A program made the position numbers and the translations under genes. Positions 1 to 13,321 of a DNA stretch of 64,000 nt are shown here, piece by piece. The notes under the pieces were generated by a model. The model was not told the origin of the DNA, ran no database searches, and saw only the letters and a program-made list of their open reading frames with translations. Each line of letters opens with the position of its first letter. The first letter of the stretch is position 1. The stretch comes from Limnohabitans sp. T6-5 (GTDB lineage Bacteria > Pseudomonadota > Gammaproteobacteria > Burkholderiales > Burkholderiaceae_C): assembly GCF_003063315.1 (NCBI RefSeq), contig NZ_NERV01000001.1, positions 1,240,001 to 1,304,000 of the forward strand, given 5' to 3'.

Positions 1-154
1 CGTGCACGATGCCGGCGTAGTGCTGCTGAACCCGCTCGGGCGTCAGCGTTTTTTCGAGCAGCGCAAAGTCTTTTTTGTCGTAGGCAATCACCGACAGGGT
101 GGAGCGGTTGCCTTTGTCTCCGGTGCGGGTGTGGGCGATGTCGCGCAGCAGCAT
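1..154 (-). CDS. AtuA-associated small protein, 3' part missing (partial)
   Basis: The N-terminal 51 codons of a minus-strand gene run off the left edge. The start ATG at 154 lies one base after the AtuA stop (156-158), so the two are translationally coupled. The visible segment carries HTRTGDKGNRSTLSVIAYD, which I recognise as typical of the small ferredoxin-fold domain fused to, or encoded just after, AtuA/DUF1446 proteins. Function is unknown beyond partnership with AtuA in acyclic terpene or branched-acid breakdown. Confidence 0.75.
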   Translation of the reverse strand, partial: MLLRDIAHTRTGDKGNRSTLSVIAYDKKDFALLEKTLTPERVQQHYAGIVH

Positions 155-155
155 G

Positions 156-1511
156 TCAGAGTCCTTCGGCGTTGAGCAGCACGGTGCTGGTGTGCACCGC
201 GTCACGGGGCATCAGCACCGCCGCAGCGGCGATGACTTCGCGCACCGCGCGTGTGGCGCCGCCGCCGCCCGCCGGGCCGTTGAGGTAAAGCGCTTCGACT
301 TCGTGCGCCACGTGTTGGGCCTGGCGCTGTGTGGGCACGCGCAGCGCCACGCGGGCGCGGACCTCGGCCGGTTCTGTGGGGGTGATCGGTCCGCCCGCAA
401 TGGCGTTGACGCCGATCAGGTCATAGCGGCCTTGATATTCGTTGTAGCCAGCATCGGCCAGCCGCGCGCGCACCAGATCGAGCGCGAGTTGTCCGCGTGC
501 TTGTGCGCCCGGGCCTGCGTAAGAAATTTGACCCTCACCGATGAAGCCATCGCGGTAACCCACGGTGACTTTGAGCGTGTCGGTGCGCGGGCTGCCCTTG
601 CCGCCCGTGACCTGCACGCGGTCGGGGCCGATCTGCGTCAGCTGCACTTGCGAGAAGTCGGCCACCACATCGGGCTGCAAGTAGCGCGCGGGGTTTTCGA
701 TTTCATAAAGCAGTTGTTCGGTGCAGGTGGCCACCGTGACGCAACCGCCCGAGCCCGCCACCTTGGTGATGACGGCATCGCCCGATGCGCTGACCTCGGC
801 CAGCGGAAAGCCCAGACGCGCCATGTAGGGCACATCCTTGTAGCCCGGGTCGGCAAAGTAGCCCCCGGTGATCTGCGCCGCGCACTCGAGCAAATGGCCG
901 ACCAGCACGCCTTTGCCCAGGCGCGGCCAGTCGTCCAGCGCCCAGCCAAAGTGGTGCATCAAGGGTGCCAAAAACAGCGCCGGGTCGGCCACGCGGCCGG
1001 TGATGATGACCTGTGCGTCGGACTGCAAAGCGGGCAGTAAGGCCTCGGCGCCCAGGTAGGCGTTGGCCGAAATCAGTTGCGGCTGCAGTTCGGCCAGGGT
1101 CTGCTTGGATTCGAGCACGGGCAGTGACAGGTGGTTTGCCGTCAGCGTGGTCAGCACATCGTCGCCCAGCACCACAGCCACCTTGATCTGGGGCAGACCG
1201 AGTTCGCGCGCGATGGCCAGCACCGCGTGCCCGGCCTGCAAGGGGTTGGCCGCGCCCATGTTGCTGATGATGCGCACGCCTTGGCGGATGCAGGCGGGCA
1301 ACACCGCCTCCATACGGGCCTGGAGCAGCGGGTCGAAACCTGCGGCCGGGTCTTTGGAGCGTTCAAGTTGTGCCAAGGCAATCGTGCGCTCGGCCAGGCA
1401 CTCGAACACGAGATAGTCCAGCTGGCCTTTTTCTGCCAGCTCAAGTGCGGGCGGGATGCGGTCGCCCGCATAACCGGCACCAGCGCCAATTCGGAGTGTT
1501 GAGTTGTCCAT
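156..1511 (-). CDS. AtuA family protein (DUF1446), acyclic terpene utilization-like
   Basis: A 451-residue protein opening with GAGAGYAGDRIPPALELA and LDYLVFECLAERT, both hallmarks of the AtuA/DUF1446 family. AtuA takes part in citronellol/geraniol degradation in Pseudomonas, but the family is much wider and is found in many Burkholderiales beside acyl-CoA genes, so the substrate here is unknown. I start it at ATG 1511 (MDNSTLR); a TTG two codons upstream is less likely. No strong ribosome site is visible. Its stop is one base from the start of the next gene, which encodes the usual small C-terminal partner, so the pair works as one unit. The rest of the operon lies outside the window. Confidence 0.8.
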   Translation of the reverse strand: MDNSTLRIGAGAGYAGDRIPPALELAEKGQLDYLVFECLAERTIALAQLERSKDPAAGFDPLLQARMEAVLPACIRQGVRIISNMGAANPLQAGHAVLAIARELGLPQIKVAVVLGDDVLTTLTANHLSLPVLESKQTLAELQPQLISANAYLGAEALLPALQSDAQVIITGRVADPALFLAPLMHHFGWALDDWPRLGKGVLVGHLLECAAQITGGYFADPGYKDVPYMARLGFPLAEVSASGDAVITKVAGSGGCVTVATCTEQLLYEIENPARYLQPDVVADFSQVQLTQIGPDRVQVTGGKGSPRTDTLKVTVGYRDGFIGEGQISYAGPGAQARGQLALDLVRARLADAGYNEYQGRYDLIGVNAIAGGPITPTEPAEVRARVALRVPTQRQAQHVAHEVEALYLNGPAGGGGATRAVREVIAAAAVLMPRDAVHTSTVLLNAEGL

Positions 1512-1561
1512 CCGCAAAGCTTAATCGCACAAGCGCGAGTTGGCAGTCACCCAGGGAGGGC

Positions 1562-3109
1562 TCAATACAACACAGCAACAGGCACCCGACCCACGGTGGG
1601 CAAGCCCGCTTGGGTCCATGCCTTGAAGCCCCCTCGGTACCAAATGACTTGGGTGTAGCCCAGTTGGCGCGCACGCATGGCCGCATTCACGGACAACCAG
1701 CTTTCCGAGTGGCTGCAGTAAAAAACCACTGGTTTGTTCAGGTCTGGGGCGGCTGCCCGCAGCATCTGGCCAAAGCGCTCGGCATAGGGCTGCTCCAACT
1801 TGTCATCCTCGAAAGCCAGGCCGCTGTTGATGAAGCTCAGTGCACCGGGAATCACCGGGCCAAAGCTGGCCGCATCAATGACCACCGGGCGATCGGTTTG
1901 CCGCAAGGCTTGGGCCAATGTTCCTGTATCCCAGCGTTGAATGCCATCCAGTGATTTGGGGGTCATGCCCGTGAGCGCCTGACCCCAACGCAATTTGGAC
2001 GGGGTGCTTGCACCCGGTTCATCGCGCTCTGCCTGAAGGTGTTCGAGAGAAGGTGTTGGCAACTGGCCCAACATGGCAGCGGCTTGGGCACTCTCCTCGT
2101 CGTAAAGGGGCAGCACCTCATGCTCGTTGACGGACACCAAACGGCAAAGTTTGGCGTTGTTTTTGGCGTGGTTGCAGTGATACAGCGCCCCCAGCATGGC
2201 CAGTCCGGGGTCATCCACACCCCAGCGCACGCCATAACCCGATTTGCCCCAGCCAATCGCCATGGCTTTGTTGTGATTGGCACTCAGATAGTTGTTGAAA
2301 GTGCGTTGTCCAATGGTCTTGCACAGCAATTGGCCTTTGCAAAGTCCTTCAATCAGTACCCCGGCGCGGTCATGCATGTCCACCATGGGCTCGCCCAGAG
2401 ATTTGCCAAAAAAGCCCAGCTGTACTTTCATGCTGGCGGGCAATTGCAGCGGCACGGTCTCGGTTTGCGTCACCACACCCAGACTGAAGGCGTCTTTGCC
2501 GGTATGTTGTTGGCATTGATCGAAAGGCGTTTGACCGGTTGGGCAGAACCAGGGCGTTCTGTCTTTTTCTTGCGTGCGTTTGAGTTCGCGGATTCTTAAA
2601 AATCCAGAAGCCTCTTGGATGTCGTTCAGCGCTTGGTTGATGACCTGGGCCTCAAATTTGTCGCCCATTTGCTGTTTGTACCAGTCGAACATCTGGGGCA
2701 TAAAAGTTGAATTGACGCGTTTGGAGTCCCGGTCGTGTGCGCCGTGAATGCCGACCATGGTGACTCTTGGCAAGCTTCCCGTGCCAAAGGCTCTTACTTG
2801 TCCGGCCATGAAAATCAGCGAGCATGCCGACATGCAGGCCCCCGAAGCCAAGGTGGTGATCTTGGCGTCTCGGACCATGCGTGCCACTTGCATACCAGTC
2901 CAGAGGTCACCCCCAGGCCCGTTGACCAAAATCAGCCGCTCAATGCCGCCTTGAGCAAGTGCATCCTTGAACTGCACAAAGTCATGATCGACGGTGGGTC
3001 CCGTAGCGAATAGGTCCTTGCCCACGCGTTCCAGTGTCATGGCCTGCGAGTTGGCGGACAGCCAAAACGAGAGGCACAAAATCAATGCTTTGAAAACACG
3101 GCTCATCAT
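1562..3109 (-). CDS. Exported ClpP/SDH-like protease domain fused to a rhodanese-like domain
   Basis: About 515 residues. The start at ATG 3109 (a second ATG follows at 3106) is preceded by GCGAGG and gives a clean signal peptide, MSRVFKALILCLSFWLSA, so the protein should be periplasmic. Residues about 25-170 look like the periplasmic ClpP-like family (COG3904): a glycine-rich strand (NGPGGDLWTG), the SGACMSACSLIF segment in the position of the nucleophile serine, and GIHGAH as a candidate histidine. The middle (WGKSGYGVRWG ... paired Cys) resembles DUF4189-type cysteine-containing domains. The last 120 residues are rhodanese-like, with the loop YCSHSESW and then WYRGGFKAW, close to the CxxCW rhodaneses linked to PQQ-dependent catabolism. 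I do not know a characterised protein of this arrangement; protease activity is inferred only. Confidence 0.6.
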   Translation of the reverse strand: MMSRVFKALILCLSFWLSANSQAMTLERVGKDLFATGPTVDHDFVQFKDALAQGGIERLILVNGPGGDLWTGMQVARMVRDAKITTLASGACMSACSLIFMAGQVRAFGTGSLPRVTMVGIHGAHDRDSKRVNSTFMPQMFDWYKQQMGDKFEAQVINQALNDIQEASGFLRIRELKRTQEKDRTPWFCPTGQTPFDQCQQHTGKDAFSLGVVTQTETVPLQLPASMKVQLGFFGKSLGEPMVDMHDRAGVLIEGLCKGQLLCKTIGQRTFNNYLSANHNKAMAIGWGKSGYGVRWGVDDPGLAMLGALYHCNHAKNNAKLCRLVSVNEHEVLPLYDEESAQAAAMLGQLPTPSLEHLQAERDEPGASTPSKLRWGQALTGMTPKSLDGIQRWDTGTLAQALRQTDRPVVIDAASFGPVIPGALSFINSGLAFEDDKLEQPYAERFGQMLRAAAPDLNKPVVFYCSHSESWLSVNAAMRARQLGYTQVIWYRGGFKAWTQAGLPTVGRVPVAVLY

Positions 3110-3174
3110 GACCTCGCGCAACAGTGGACAAACTGGCCCGTATTTTTGCATTTAAGAGTAGTGCTTTGAGGCTC

Positions 3175-3203
3175 AATTTAATTGGGGTCAGATCCCAATT
3201 AAA
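3175..3203. repeat. REP-like palindrome, left copy
   Basis: A perfect 10-bp stem (3177-3186 with 3194-3203) and a 7-base loop GTCAGAT. Bases 3176-3202 recur as an exact 27-bp inverted copy at 3966-3992, so the two bracket the RAYT gene. Such palindromes are the usual substrate of the neighbouring tyrosine transposase. Confidence 0.9.
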
Positions 3204-3229
3204 CTGCGAATCTCACAAAGGGAGTCACC

Positions 3230-3925
3230 ATGGCCCGCCAACCCCGCCTGACCGTTTCAGGCTATCCCCACCACGTCATTCAGCGCGGCAATGACCGCCA
3301 GGCCATCGTGCGCGACGATGCGGATCGCGAGCGCTTGCTGGCACTGTGGCAAGAGCATGCGCAAACTTTCAAGGTGGCCATTCATGCCTACGTGATCATG
3401 GACAACCATTTCCATTTGCTGCTCAACCCAGAAACCGATGAGAGCCTGCCTCAGATGATGCAGGCGGTTGGCCGGGCGTATGTGCGCTATTTCAATCTTC
3501 GGCATCAGCGCACGGGCACACTGTGGGAGGGGCGCTACCGCAGCAACCTCATTGAGAGTGAGCGCTATCTTTTAGCCTGCATGGTCTACATTGATCTGAA
3601 TCCTGTGCGAGCAGGCATGGTGGCACAAGCGGCTGATTTCAAATGGTCCAGCCACAGGCACTGTATTGGGCTGGTGAGCGACAAATTGGTGACGCCGCAC
3701 GCCCTGTTTTGGGGCTTGGGCAACACCCCTTTTGCGCGCGAAGCGGCTTATGCCGAGCTGGTTCAGACCGGTCTGGAGTTGTCGAAGAAGGATCAATTGA
3801 CCCGCAGTGCGCTGGCGGGTTGGGCTTTGGGGTCACCCGGTTTTGTCAACGAACTACAGCAAGCGACCACTCGTCGGCTCTTGCCTGGCAAGGCGGGGCG
3901 GCCGTTCAAAAAGTCTGTGGATTGA
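3230..3925 (+). CDS. REP-associated tyrosine transposase (RAYT, Y1 family)
   Basis: A 231-residue single-domain transposase of the Y1_Tnp family. HFHLLL is the HUH metal-binding motif, and YVRYFN lies about 30 residues later in the position of the catalytic tyrosine region. The opening RLTVSGYPHHVIQRGN, and LNPVRAGMV further on, are typical of RAYTs. These domesticated relatives of IS200/IS605 enzymes act on REP palindromes. The gene is preceded by a GGGAG ribosome site at about 3220 and flanked by inverted REP-like palindromes, which supports the call. There are no terminal repeats or target duplication of a conventional insertion sequence. It looks intact. Confidence 0.9.
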   Translation: MARQPRLTVSGYPHHVIQRGNDRQAIVRDDADRERLLALWQEHAQTFKVAIHAYVIMDNHFHLLLNPETDESLPQMMQAVGRAYVRYFNLRHQRTGTLWEGRYRSNLIESERYLLACMVYIDLNPVRAGMVAQAADFKWSSHRHCIGLVSDKLVTPHALFWGLGNTPFAREAAYAELVQTGLELSKKDQLTRSALAGWALGSPGFVNELQQATTRRLLPGKAGRPFKKSVD

Positions 3926-3942
3926 ATCTGTCCCCAATTAAA
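3926..3942. repeat. Partial third copy of the RAYT-linked palindrome
   Basis: ATCTGTCCCCAATTAAA differs by one base from 3975-3991 of the right palindrome and has the same orientation. The left arm of the hairpin is missing, so this is a half unit just after the transposase stop codon. Confidence 0.7.
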
Positions 3943-3965
3943 AATGGGATTGTCAAAACCGTAAA

Positions 3966-3992
3966 TTAATTGGGATCTGACCCCAATTAAAT
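3966..3992. repeat. REP-like palindrome, right copy
   Basis: A 9-bp perfect stem (3966-3974 with 3982-3990) with loop ATCTGAC. It is an exact reverse complement of 3176-3202 over 27 bp. It ends four bases before the -35 box of the gltB promoter. Confidence 0.9.
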
Positions 3993-3995
3993 AGC

Positions 3996-4024
3996 TTGGC
4001 ATGGTTGCTGCAGTGCACTATGAT
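3996..4024 (+). promoter_or_regulatory. Sigma-70 promoter of gltBD
   Basis: TTGGCA (3996-4001), a 17-base spacer and TATGAT (4019-4024) lie 34 bases before the gltB start codon. The ribosome site AGGAG (4048-4052) lies in between. This is one of the best promoter matches in the window. Confidence 0.75.
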
Positions 4025-4057
4025 CGACCCCCTGCGTATAAACCCTAGGAGTGCGCC

Positions 4058-8803
<4,746 letters not shown>

Positions 8804-8832
8804 GCCCCAAGTCAAGAATCGAAGGAAACATC

Positions 8833-10314
8833 ATGGGAAAAATCACCGGCTTCATGGAATTTGAGCGCATCGAAGAGGGCTACAAACCCGTCGCCGACCG
8901 CTTGAAAAACTACGGCGAATTCGTGATCGGGTTGACCGAAGAGCAGTCCAAGACGCAAGCTGCGCGTTGCATGGATTGCGGCACACCGTTTTGCAACAAC
9001 GGCTGCCCGGTCAACAACATCATTCCGGACTTCAACGACCTGGTGTACCAGGGCGATTGGAAGAACGCGATCGAGGTGCTGCACAGCACCAACAACTTCC
9101 CCGAGTTCACAGGCCGCATCTGCCCCGCGCCTTGCGAAGCAGCTTGCGTGGTCAACTTCAACGACGACGCCGTGGGCATCAAGTCCATTGAGCACGCCAT
9201 CATCGACCGCGCCTGGGCCGAAGGTTGGGTCACGCCCCGCCCTGCCAAGGTCAAGACCGGCAAAACCGTGGCTGTGATCGGTGCAGGCCCTGCAGGCCTC
9301 GCCGCAGCCCAGCAGCTGGCACGCGCTGGCCACGACGTGACCTTGTTCGAGAAGAACGACCGCGTGGGTGGTTTGCTGCGTTACGGCATTCCTGACTTCA
9401 AGATGGAAAAGTCGCACATCGACCGCCGCGTCCAGCAGCTTGAAGCCGAAGGCGTGAAGATCCGCACCAGCGTGCTGGTGGGGGGGTGGCCCAAGGATTC
9501 CAAGGTCACCAACTGGGCCAAAGAAACCATCAGCGCCGAACAGCTCAAGAAAGACTTTGACGCCGTGCTGCTGACTGGCGGCTCTGAGCAGTCGCGTGAC
9601 CTGCCCGTGCCTGGACGCGATCTGGACGGCATCCACTTTGCGATGGAGTTCCTGCCCCAGCAAAACAAGGTGAATGCGGGCGACAAGCTCAAGGGCCAGC
9701 TGCGCGCTGACGGCAAAAACGTCATTGTGATCGGTGGCGGCGACACCGGCAGCGACTGCGTGGGCACCAGCACACGCCACGGCGCGGTCAGCGTGACCCA
9801 GTTCGAGGTGATGCCCGAGCCACCCGAAAAAGAAAACAAGTTGATGGTCTGGCCTTACTGGCCCATGAAGCTGCGCACCAGCTCCAGCCACGACGAGAGC
9901 GCCGAAAAAGGCCTGTTGCAACGCGAGTTCGCCATTTCCACCAAAGAGTTCATCGGTGAAAAAGGCAAGCTCAAGGGTCTGAAAACCGTGCACGTCGAAT
10001 TCAAAGACGGCAAGATGGTCGAAGTGCCCGGCACCGAGAAGGAATACAAAGCCGACATGGTCTTGCTGGCCATGGGCTTCACCAACCCGGTCGCCACTGT
10101 GCTCGACGCCTTCGGCATCGACAAAGACGCCCGTGGCAACGCCAAGGCCACAACCGACTTCACCGGCGGCTATGCCACCAACGTGAACAAAGTGTTTGCT
10201 GCCGGTGACATGCGCCGTGGCCAGTCGCTGGTGGTATGGGCGATCCGTGAAGGCCGTCAGGCAGCACGGGCGGTGGACGAGTTCTTGATGGGCCAAACCG
10301 ACTTGCCCCGTTGA
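8833..10314 (+). CDS. gltD: Glutamate synthase (NADPH) small subunit
   Basis: The 493-residue beta subunit oxidises NADPH on FAD and passes electrons through iron-sulfur clusters to GltB. The N-terminal cysteine motifs [14 protein letters not shown] and CPAPCEAAC are the two [4Fe-4S] sites. [16 protein letters not shown] binds FAD and [13 protein letters not shown] binds NADPH. The start ATG at 8833 follows AAGGAA by six bases. It is the last gene of gltBD and is followed by a strong terminator at 10387-10416. Confidence 0.98.
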   Translation: MGKITGFMEFERIEEGYKPVADRLKNYGEFVIGLTEEQSKTQAARCMDCGTPFCNNGCPVNNIIPDFNDLVYQGDWKNAIEVLHSTNNFPEFTGRICPAPCEAACVVNFNDDAVGIKSIEHAIIDRAWAEGWVTPRPAKVKTGKTVAVIGAGPAGLAAAQQLARAGHDVTLFEKNDRVGGLLRYGIPDFKMEKSHIDRRVQQLEAEGVKIRTSVLVGGWPKDSKVTNWAKETISAEQLKKDFDAVLLTGGSEQSRDLPVPGRDLDGIHFAMEFLPQQNKVNAGDKLKGQLRADGKNVIVIGGGDTGSDCVGTSTRHGAVSVTQFEVMPEPPEKENKLMVWPYWPMKLRTSSSHDESAEKGLLQREFAISTKEFIGEKGKLKGLKTVHVEFKDGKMVEVPGTEKEYKADMVLLAMGFTNPVATVLDAFGIDKDARGNAKATTDFTGGYATNVNKVFAAGDMRRGQSLVVWAIREGRQAARAVDEFLMGQTDLPR

Positions 10315-10346
10315 GGTTTTTTGTTCTAGGTAAAATCCCTAGAGCT

Positions 10347-10373
10347 CCAAGATTTACAAATTGTTGATCTTGG
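10347..10373. repeat. Inverted repeat upstream of the gltD terminator
   Basis: CCAAGAT (10347-10353) pairs with ATCTTGG (10367-10373) around a 13-base AT-rich loop. A second small palindrome, CTAGG/CCTAG, lies just before it (10326-10342). Their role is unknown; they fill the short space between gltD and mlaF. Confidence 0.5.
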
Positions 10374-10386
10374 GCCATTAACATCA

Positions 10387-10416
10387 CAAGAGCCGGTTTG
10401 CCCGGCTCTTGTTTTT
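10387..10416 (+). terminator. Intrinsic terminator after gltBD, touching mlaF
   Basis: A perfect 10-bp stem (10387-10396 with 10402-10411), loop TTTGC and five T (10412-10416). The T run ends one base before the mlaF start codon at 10418, so a transcript stopping here ends at the mlaF start. mlaF must then have a promoter inside or after this region, depend on read-through, or start differently. Confidence 0.9.
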
Positions 10417-10417
10417 C

Positions 10418-11233
10418 ATGAATACACCGACTACATCCTCTCTTGTTGAAATCCGTGACCTGAGCTTTGACTACGGGGACCGCGTCATTTTGAAGAACCT
10501 GAGCTTCAATGTGCCGCGAGGGAAAGTTACGGCCTTGATGGGCGTGTCGGGTGGCGGAAAAACCACGGTGCTGCGCCTGATCGGTGGGCAAATTCGGGCC
10601 ACCCAGGGGCAGGTGCTGGTGAACGGTCACGATGTGAGCCGCATGAACCAGCAAGAGCTGTACGCCGCGCGTCGCCGCATGGGCATGCTGTTCCAGTTTG
10701 GCGCGCTTTTCACCGACATGAGCGTGTTCGATAACGTGGCCTTCCCCTTGCGTGAACACACGGCTTTGTCGGAAGACTTGATCCGTGACATCGTGCTCAT
10801 GAAGCTCGATGCCGTGGGCCTGCGCGGCGCCCGGGATCTGAAGCCTTCCGAGATATCCGGCGGTATGAGTCGTCGTGTGGCTTTGGCCCGCGCCATTGCC
10901 CTGGACCCTGATCTGATCATGTACGACGAACCGTTTGCCGGTTTGGACCCCATTTCATTGGGCACGGCGGCGCGTTTGATTCGGCGCCTGAACGACAGCT
11001 TGGGTATCACCAGCGTGATCGTCTCGCACGATGTGACGGAAACCTTCGAGATTGCCGACCATGTGGTGATTTTGGCCAATGGCGGTGTGGCCGCCCAAGG
11101 TACACCGGCCGAGTTGCGCGTGAGTGAAGACCCCTTGATTCACCAGTTCGTGCATGCGCTCAGCGATGGCCCGGTGCCGTTCCACTACCCCGCGCCCGCC
11201 GCCGCGCAAGACTATGACCGGAGGACGGCATGA
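10418..11233 (+). CDS. mlaF: MlaF, ATPase of the phospholipid ABC transporter
   Basis: The 271-residue ATP-binding subunit of the MlaFEDB inner-membrane complex, which maintains outer-membrane lipid asymmetry. Walker A is GVSGGGKTT, the signature is SGGMSRRVALARA and Walker B is LIMYDEPFAGLDP. The ATG at 10418 is the only sensible start before the ABC domain (LVEIRDLSF), yet it has no ribosome site; the bases before it are the 3' arm and T run of an intrinsic terminator. It overlaps mlaE by ATGA. Gene order mlaFEDACB, with mlaA inside the operon, suits a betaproteobacterium. Confidence 0.95.
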   Translation: MNTPTTSSLVEIRDLSFDYGDRVILKNLSFNVPRGKVTALMGVSGGGKTTVLRLIGGQIRATQGQVLVNGHDVSRMNQQELYAARRRMGMLFQFGALFTDMSVFDNVAFPLREHTALSEDLIRDIVLMKLDAVGLRGARDLKPSEISGGMSRRVALARAIALDPDLIMYDEPFAGLDPISLGTAARLIRRLNDSLGITSVIVSHDVTETFEIADHVVILANGGVAAQGTPAELRVSEDPLIHQFVHALSDGPVPFHYPAPAAAQDYDRRTA

Positions 11234-12015
11234 ATGTGTTGAACATGCTGGCCGCATTGGGCGCGAACACCCGCCAGGCCTTGGCTGATTGGGGCTATGG
11301 CGCACGCTTGTTTTTCAAGCTGTGCAAGATGTCCGGCACCACGCTGCGGCGCTTTGGTCTGGTGCGAGACCAGGTGCATTTCCTGGGCAACTATTCGCTG
11401 GCCATCATCACGGTGTCTGGTTTGTTTGTGGGCTTTGTGCTCGGCTTGCAGGGCTATTACACCTTGCAGCGTTATGGCTCGGCCGAGGCTTTGGGCTTGC
11501 TGGTGGCGCTGAGTCTGGTGCGTGAATTGGGACCAGTCGTGGCTGCTTTGCTCTATGCCGGTCGTGCGGGCGCGTCGCTCACTGCCGAGATCGGCCTGAT
11601 GCGTGCGGGTGAGCAATTGACGGCCTTGGAGATGATGGCGGTGGACCCGATTCAGCGCATATTGGCGCCCCGTTTTTGGGGCGGCATCATTGCGTTGCCC
11701 TTGCTGGCTGCGGTGTTCAGTGCAGTGGGCATTCTGGGCGGTTATGTGGTGGGCGTCTTGCTCATTGGCGTGGACGCAGGATCGTTTTGGAGTCAGATGC
11801 AAGGTGGGGTCGATGTCTTCAAGGATGTGGGCAACGGCATCATCAAGAGCGTGGTGTTTGCCATTGCGGTGACGTTCATTGCCTTGCTCCAGGGCTATGT
11901 CGCCAAGCCCACGCCTGAGGGAGTGGCCAGTGCCACGACCCGCAGTGTGGTGGTTTCTTCTTTGTCGGTTTTGGGTTTGGACTTCATCCTGACCGCGATG
12001 ATGTTCAGCATTTGA
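11230..12015 (+). CDS. mlaE: MlaE, permease of the phospholipid ABC transporter
   Basis: A 261-residue inner-membrane protein of the MlaE permease family. It has five or six hydrophobic segments, the conserved RELGPVVAALLYAGRAGA loop and the EQLTALEMMAVDP coupling helix. It pairs with MlaF through a four-base overlap and passes phospholipid between MlaD and the membrane. The direction of transport is still argued over in the literature and cannot be read from sequence. Confidence 0.96.
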   Translation: MNVLNMLAALGANTRQALADWGYGARLFFKLCKMSGTTLRRFGLVRDQVHFLGNYSLAIITVSGLFVGFVLGLQGYYTLQRYGSAEALGLLVALSLVRELGPVVAALLYAGRAGASLTAEIGLMRAGEQLTALEMMAVDPIQRILAPRFWGGIIALPLLAAVFSAVGILGGYVVGVLLIGVDAGSFWSQMQGGVDVFKDVGNGIIKSVVFAIAVTFIALLQGYVAKPTPEGVASATTRSVVVSSLSVLGLDFILTAMMFSI

Positions 12016-12025
12016 GGAGGACGGC

Positions 12026-12505
12026 ATGCAACGTTCAAAAAATGATATCTGGGTGGGTTTGTTTGTGCTTTTGGGCGCTTTGGCCGTGTTGTTTTTGGCG
12101 CTCAAGTCGGCCAATTTGCTGACGCTGAATTTCAGCTCGGATTACCAGGTCAGTGCCAAGTTCGACAACATTGGCGGTCTCAAGCCCGGTGCTGCGGTCA
12201 AGAGCGCAGGGGTTGTGGTGGGCCGTGTCAAGAAAATCGAATTCGATGGTGAGTCGTATCAGGCCAAGGTGACCCTGGGCTTGCAGTCGCAAAACACTTT
12301 TCCGCAAGATAGCTCGCTGAAAATCTTGACCAGCGGGCTGCTGGGCGAGCAATACCTGGACATCGTGCCCGGTGCCGACGAAAAGAATCTGGTGGCTGGC
12401 GACAAAATCGGATCGACCCAATCGGCGGTCATTCTGGAAAACCTGATCAGCCAGTTCCTGTACAGCCAGGCTGAAAAGCCCAAGGCCGAAAGCGCCAAGC
12501 CATGA
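12026..12505 (+). CDS. mlaD: MlaD, MCE-domain substrate-binding subunit
   Basis: A 159-residue protein with an N-terminal membrane anchor (about residues 9-29, VGLFVLLGALAVLFLALK) and one MCE domain (YQVSAKFDNIGGLKPGAAVK, then VVVGRVKKI). MlaD forms a hexameric ring in the periplasm and receives lipid from MlaC. GAGGAGG at 12014-12020 is a good ribosome site. It ends in an ATGA overlap with mlaA. Confidence 0.95.
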   Translation: MQRSKNDIWVGLFVLLGALAVLFLALKSANLLTLNFSSDYQVSAKFDNIGGLKPGAAVKSAGVVVGRVKKIEFDGESYQAKVTLGLQSQNTFPQDSSLKILTSGLLGEQYLDIVPGADEKNLVAGDKIGSTQSAVILENLISQFLYSQAEKPKAESAKP

Positions 12506-13233
12506 TGGTGCGAATCAAAAAAGGCGCGATGACCCTGGCGGTTGTCGTCCCCATGCTGTTGCAAGGCTGCGCTACGGTCAAAAGTGCAGATGTCCGCGAT
12601 CCCTGGGAGTCCATGAACCGCAGCGTGTACAACTTCAACGACACGCTGGACGCAGCTGTCCTCAAACCCGCTGCCAAGGCTTATGTGGCGGTGTTGCCCA
12701 GGCCAGTCCGCACAGGCATTCACAATTTCCTGGGCAATCTCGGTGATGTGTGGTCCATGGCCAACAGTGCCTTTCAATTGAAAGGGCAAGCGACCGCTGA
12801 AACATTCATGCGCATCAGCGTCAACACGATTTTTGGCCTGGGGGGCGTGCTGGATGTGGCCACAGAGATGCGACTTGAAAAACGCAAGGAAGATTTTGGT
12901 CAGACCCTCGGGTATTGGGGTGTCAAGCCGGGGCCATACCTGATGCTGCCACTCTTGGGGCCTTCCACCTTGCGCGATGCACTGGGCACGCCCCTGGACA
13001 TCAAGGGCAATGCGGTGCAGCAATTCAACGATGTGGCAACCCGCAATGTGTTGACCGCCACGGGCGTGATTGATACGCGCGCAAGCCTGATCAAGACGGT
13101 GGATGTGGTCAAAGAAGCCGCACTGGACCCTTATTCCTTCGTGCGAGACGCCTATTTGCAAAAGCGCGAGAACGATATTTATGATGGCAATCCGCCATCC
13201 AATTTTGACTACAGCGAATCTGAAACGCCATGA
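12502..13233 (+). CDS. mlaA: MlaA (VacJ), outer-membrane lipoprotein
   Basis: A 243-residue lipoprotein with lipobox LLQGC (Cys23), followed by DPWESMNRSVYNFND, the standard MlaA opening. It sits with porins in the outer membrane and removes misplaced phospholipid from the outer leaflet for MlaC. In E. coli the gene lies apart from the mla operon; here it is inside, between mlaD and mlaC, as in other Burkholderiales. The start at 12502 overlaps the mlaD stop; ATG 12505 is an alternative. Confidence 0.93.
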   Translation: MMVRIKKGAMTLAVVVPMLLQGCATVKSADVRDPWESMNRSVYNFNDTLDAAVLKPAAKAYVAVLPRPVRTGIHNFLGNLGDVWSMANSAFQLKGQATAETFMRISVNTIFGLGGVLDVATEMRLEKRKEDFGQTLGYWGVKPGPYLMLPLLGPSTLRDALGTPLDIKGNAVQQFNDVATRNVLTATGVIDTRASLIKTVDVVKEAALDPYSFVRDAYLQKRENDIYDGNPPSNFDYSESETP

Positions 13234-13321
13234 ATCTGAACCGACTTGGCGCGTTACAGTTGTTCACAACGACTGACCCAAGTCCTATGGATTGACTGCC
13301 CGATCCCACTATATTCACTGT

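Noticed and set aside
3230-3925. A complete IS200/IS605 insertion sequence.
   Set aside because: No TnpB gene or IS ends of that type; the flanking inverted palindromes and protein features fit a RAYT better.
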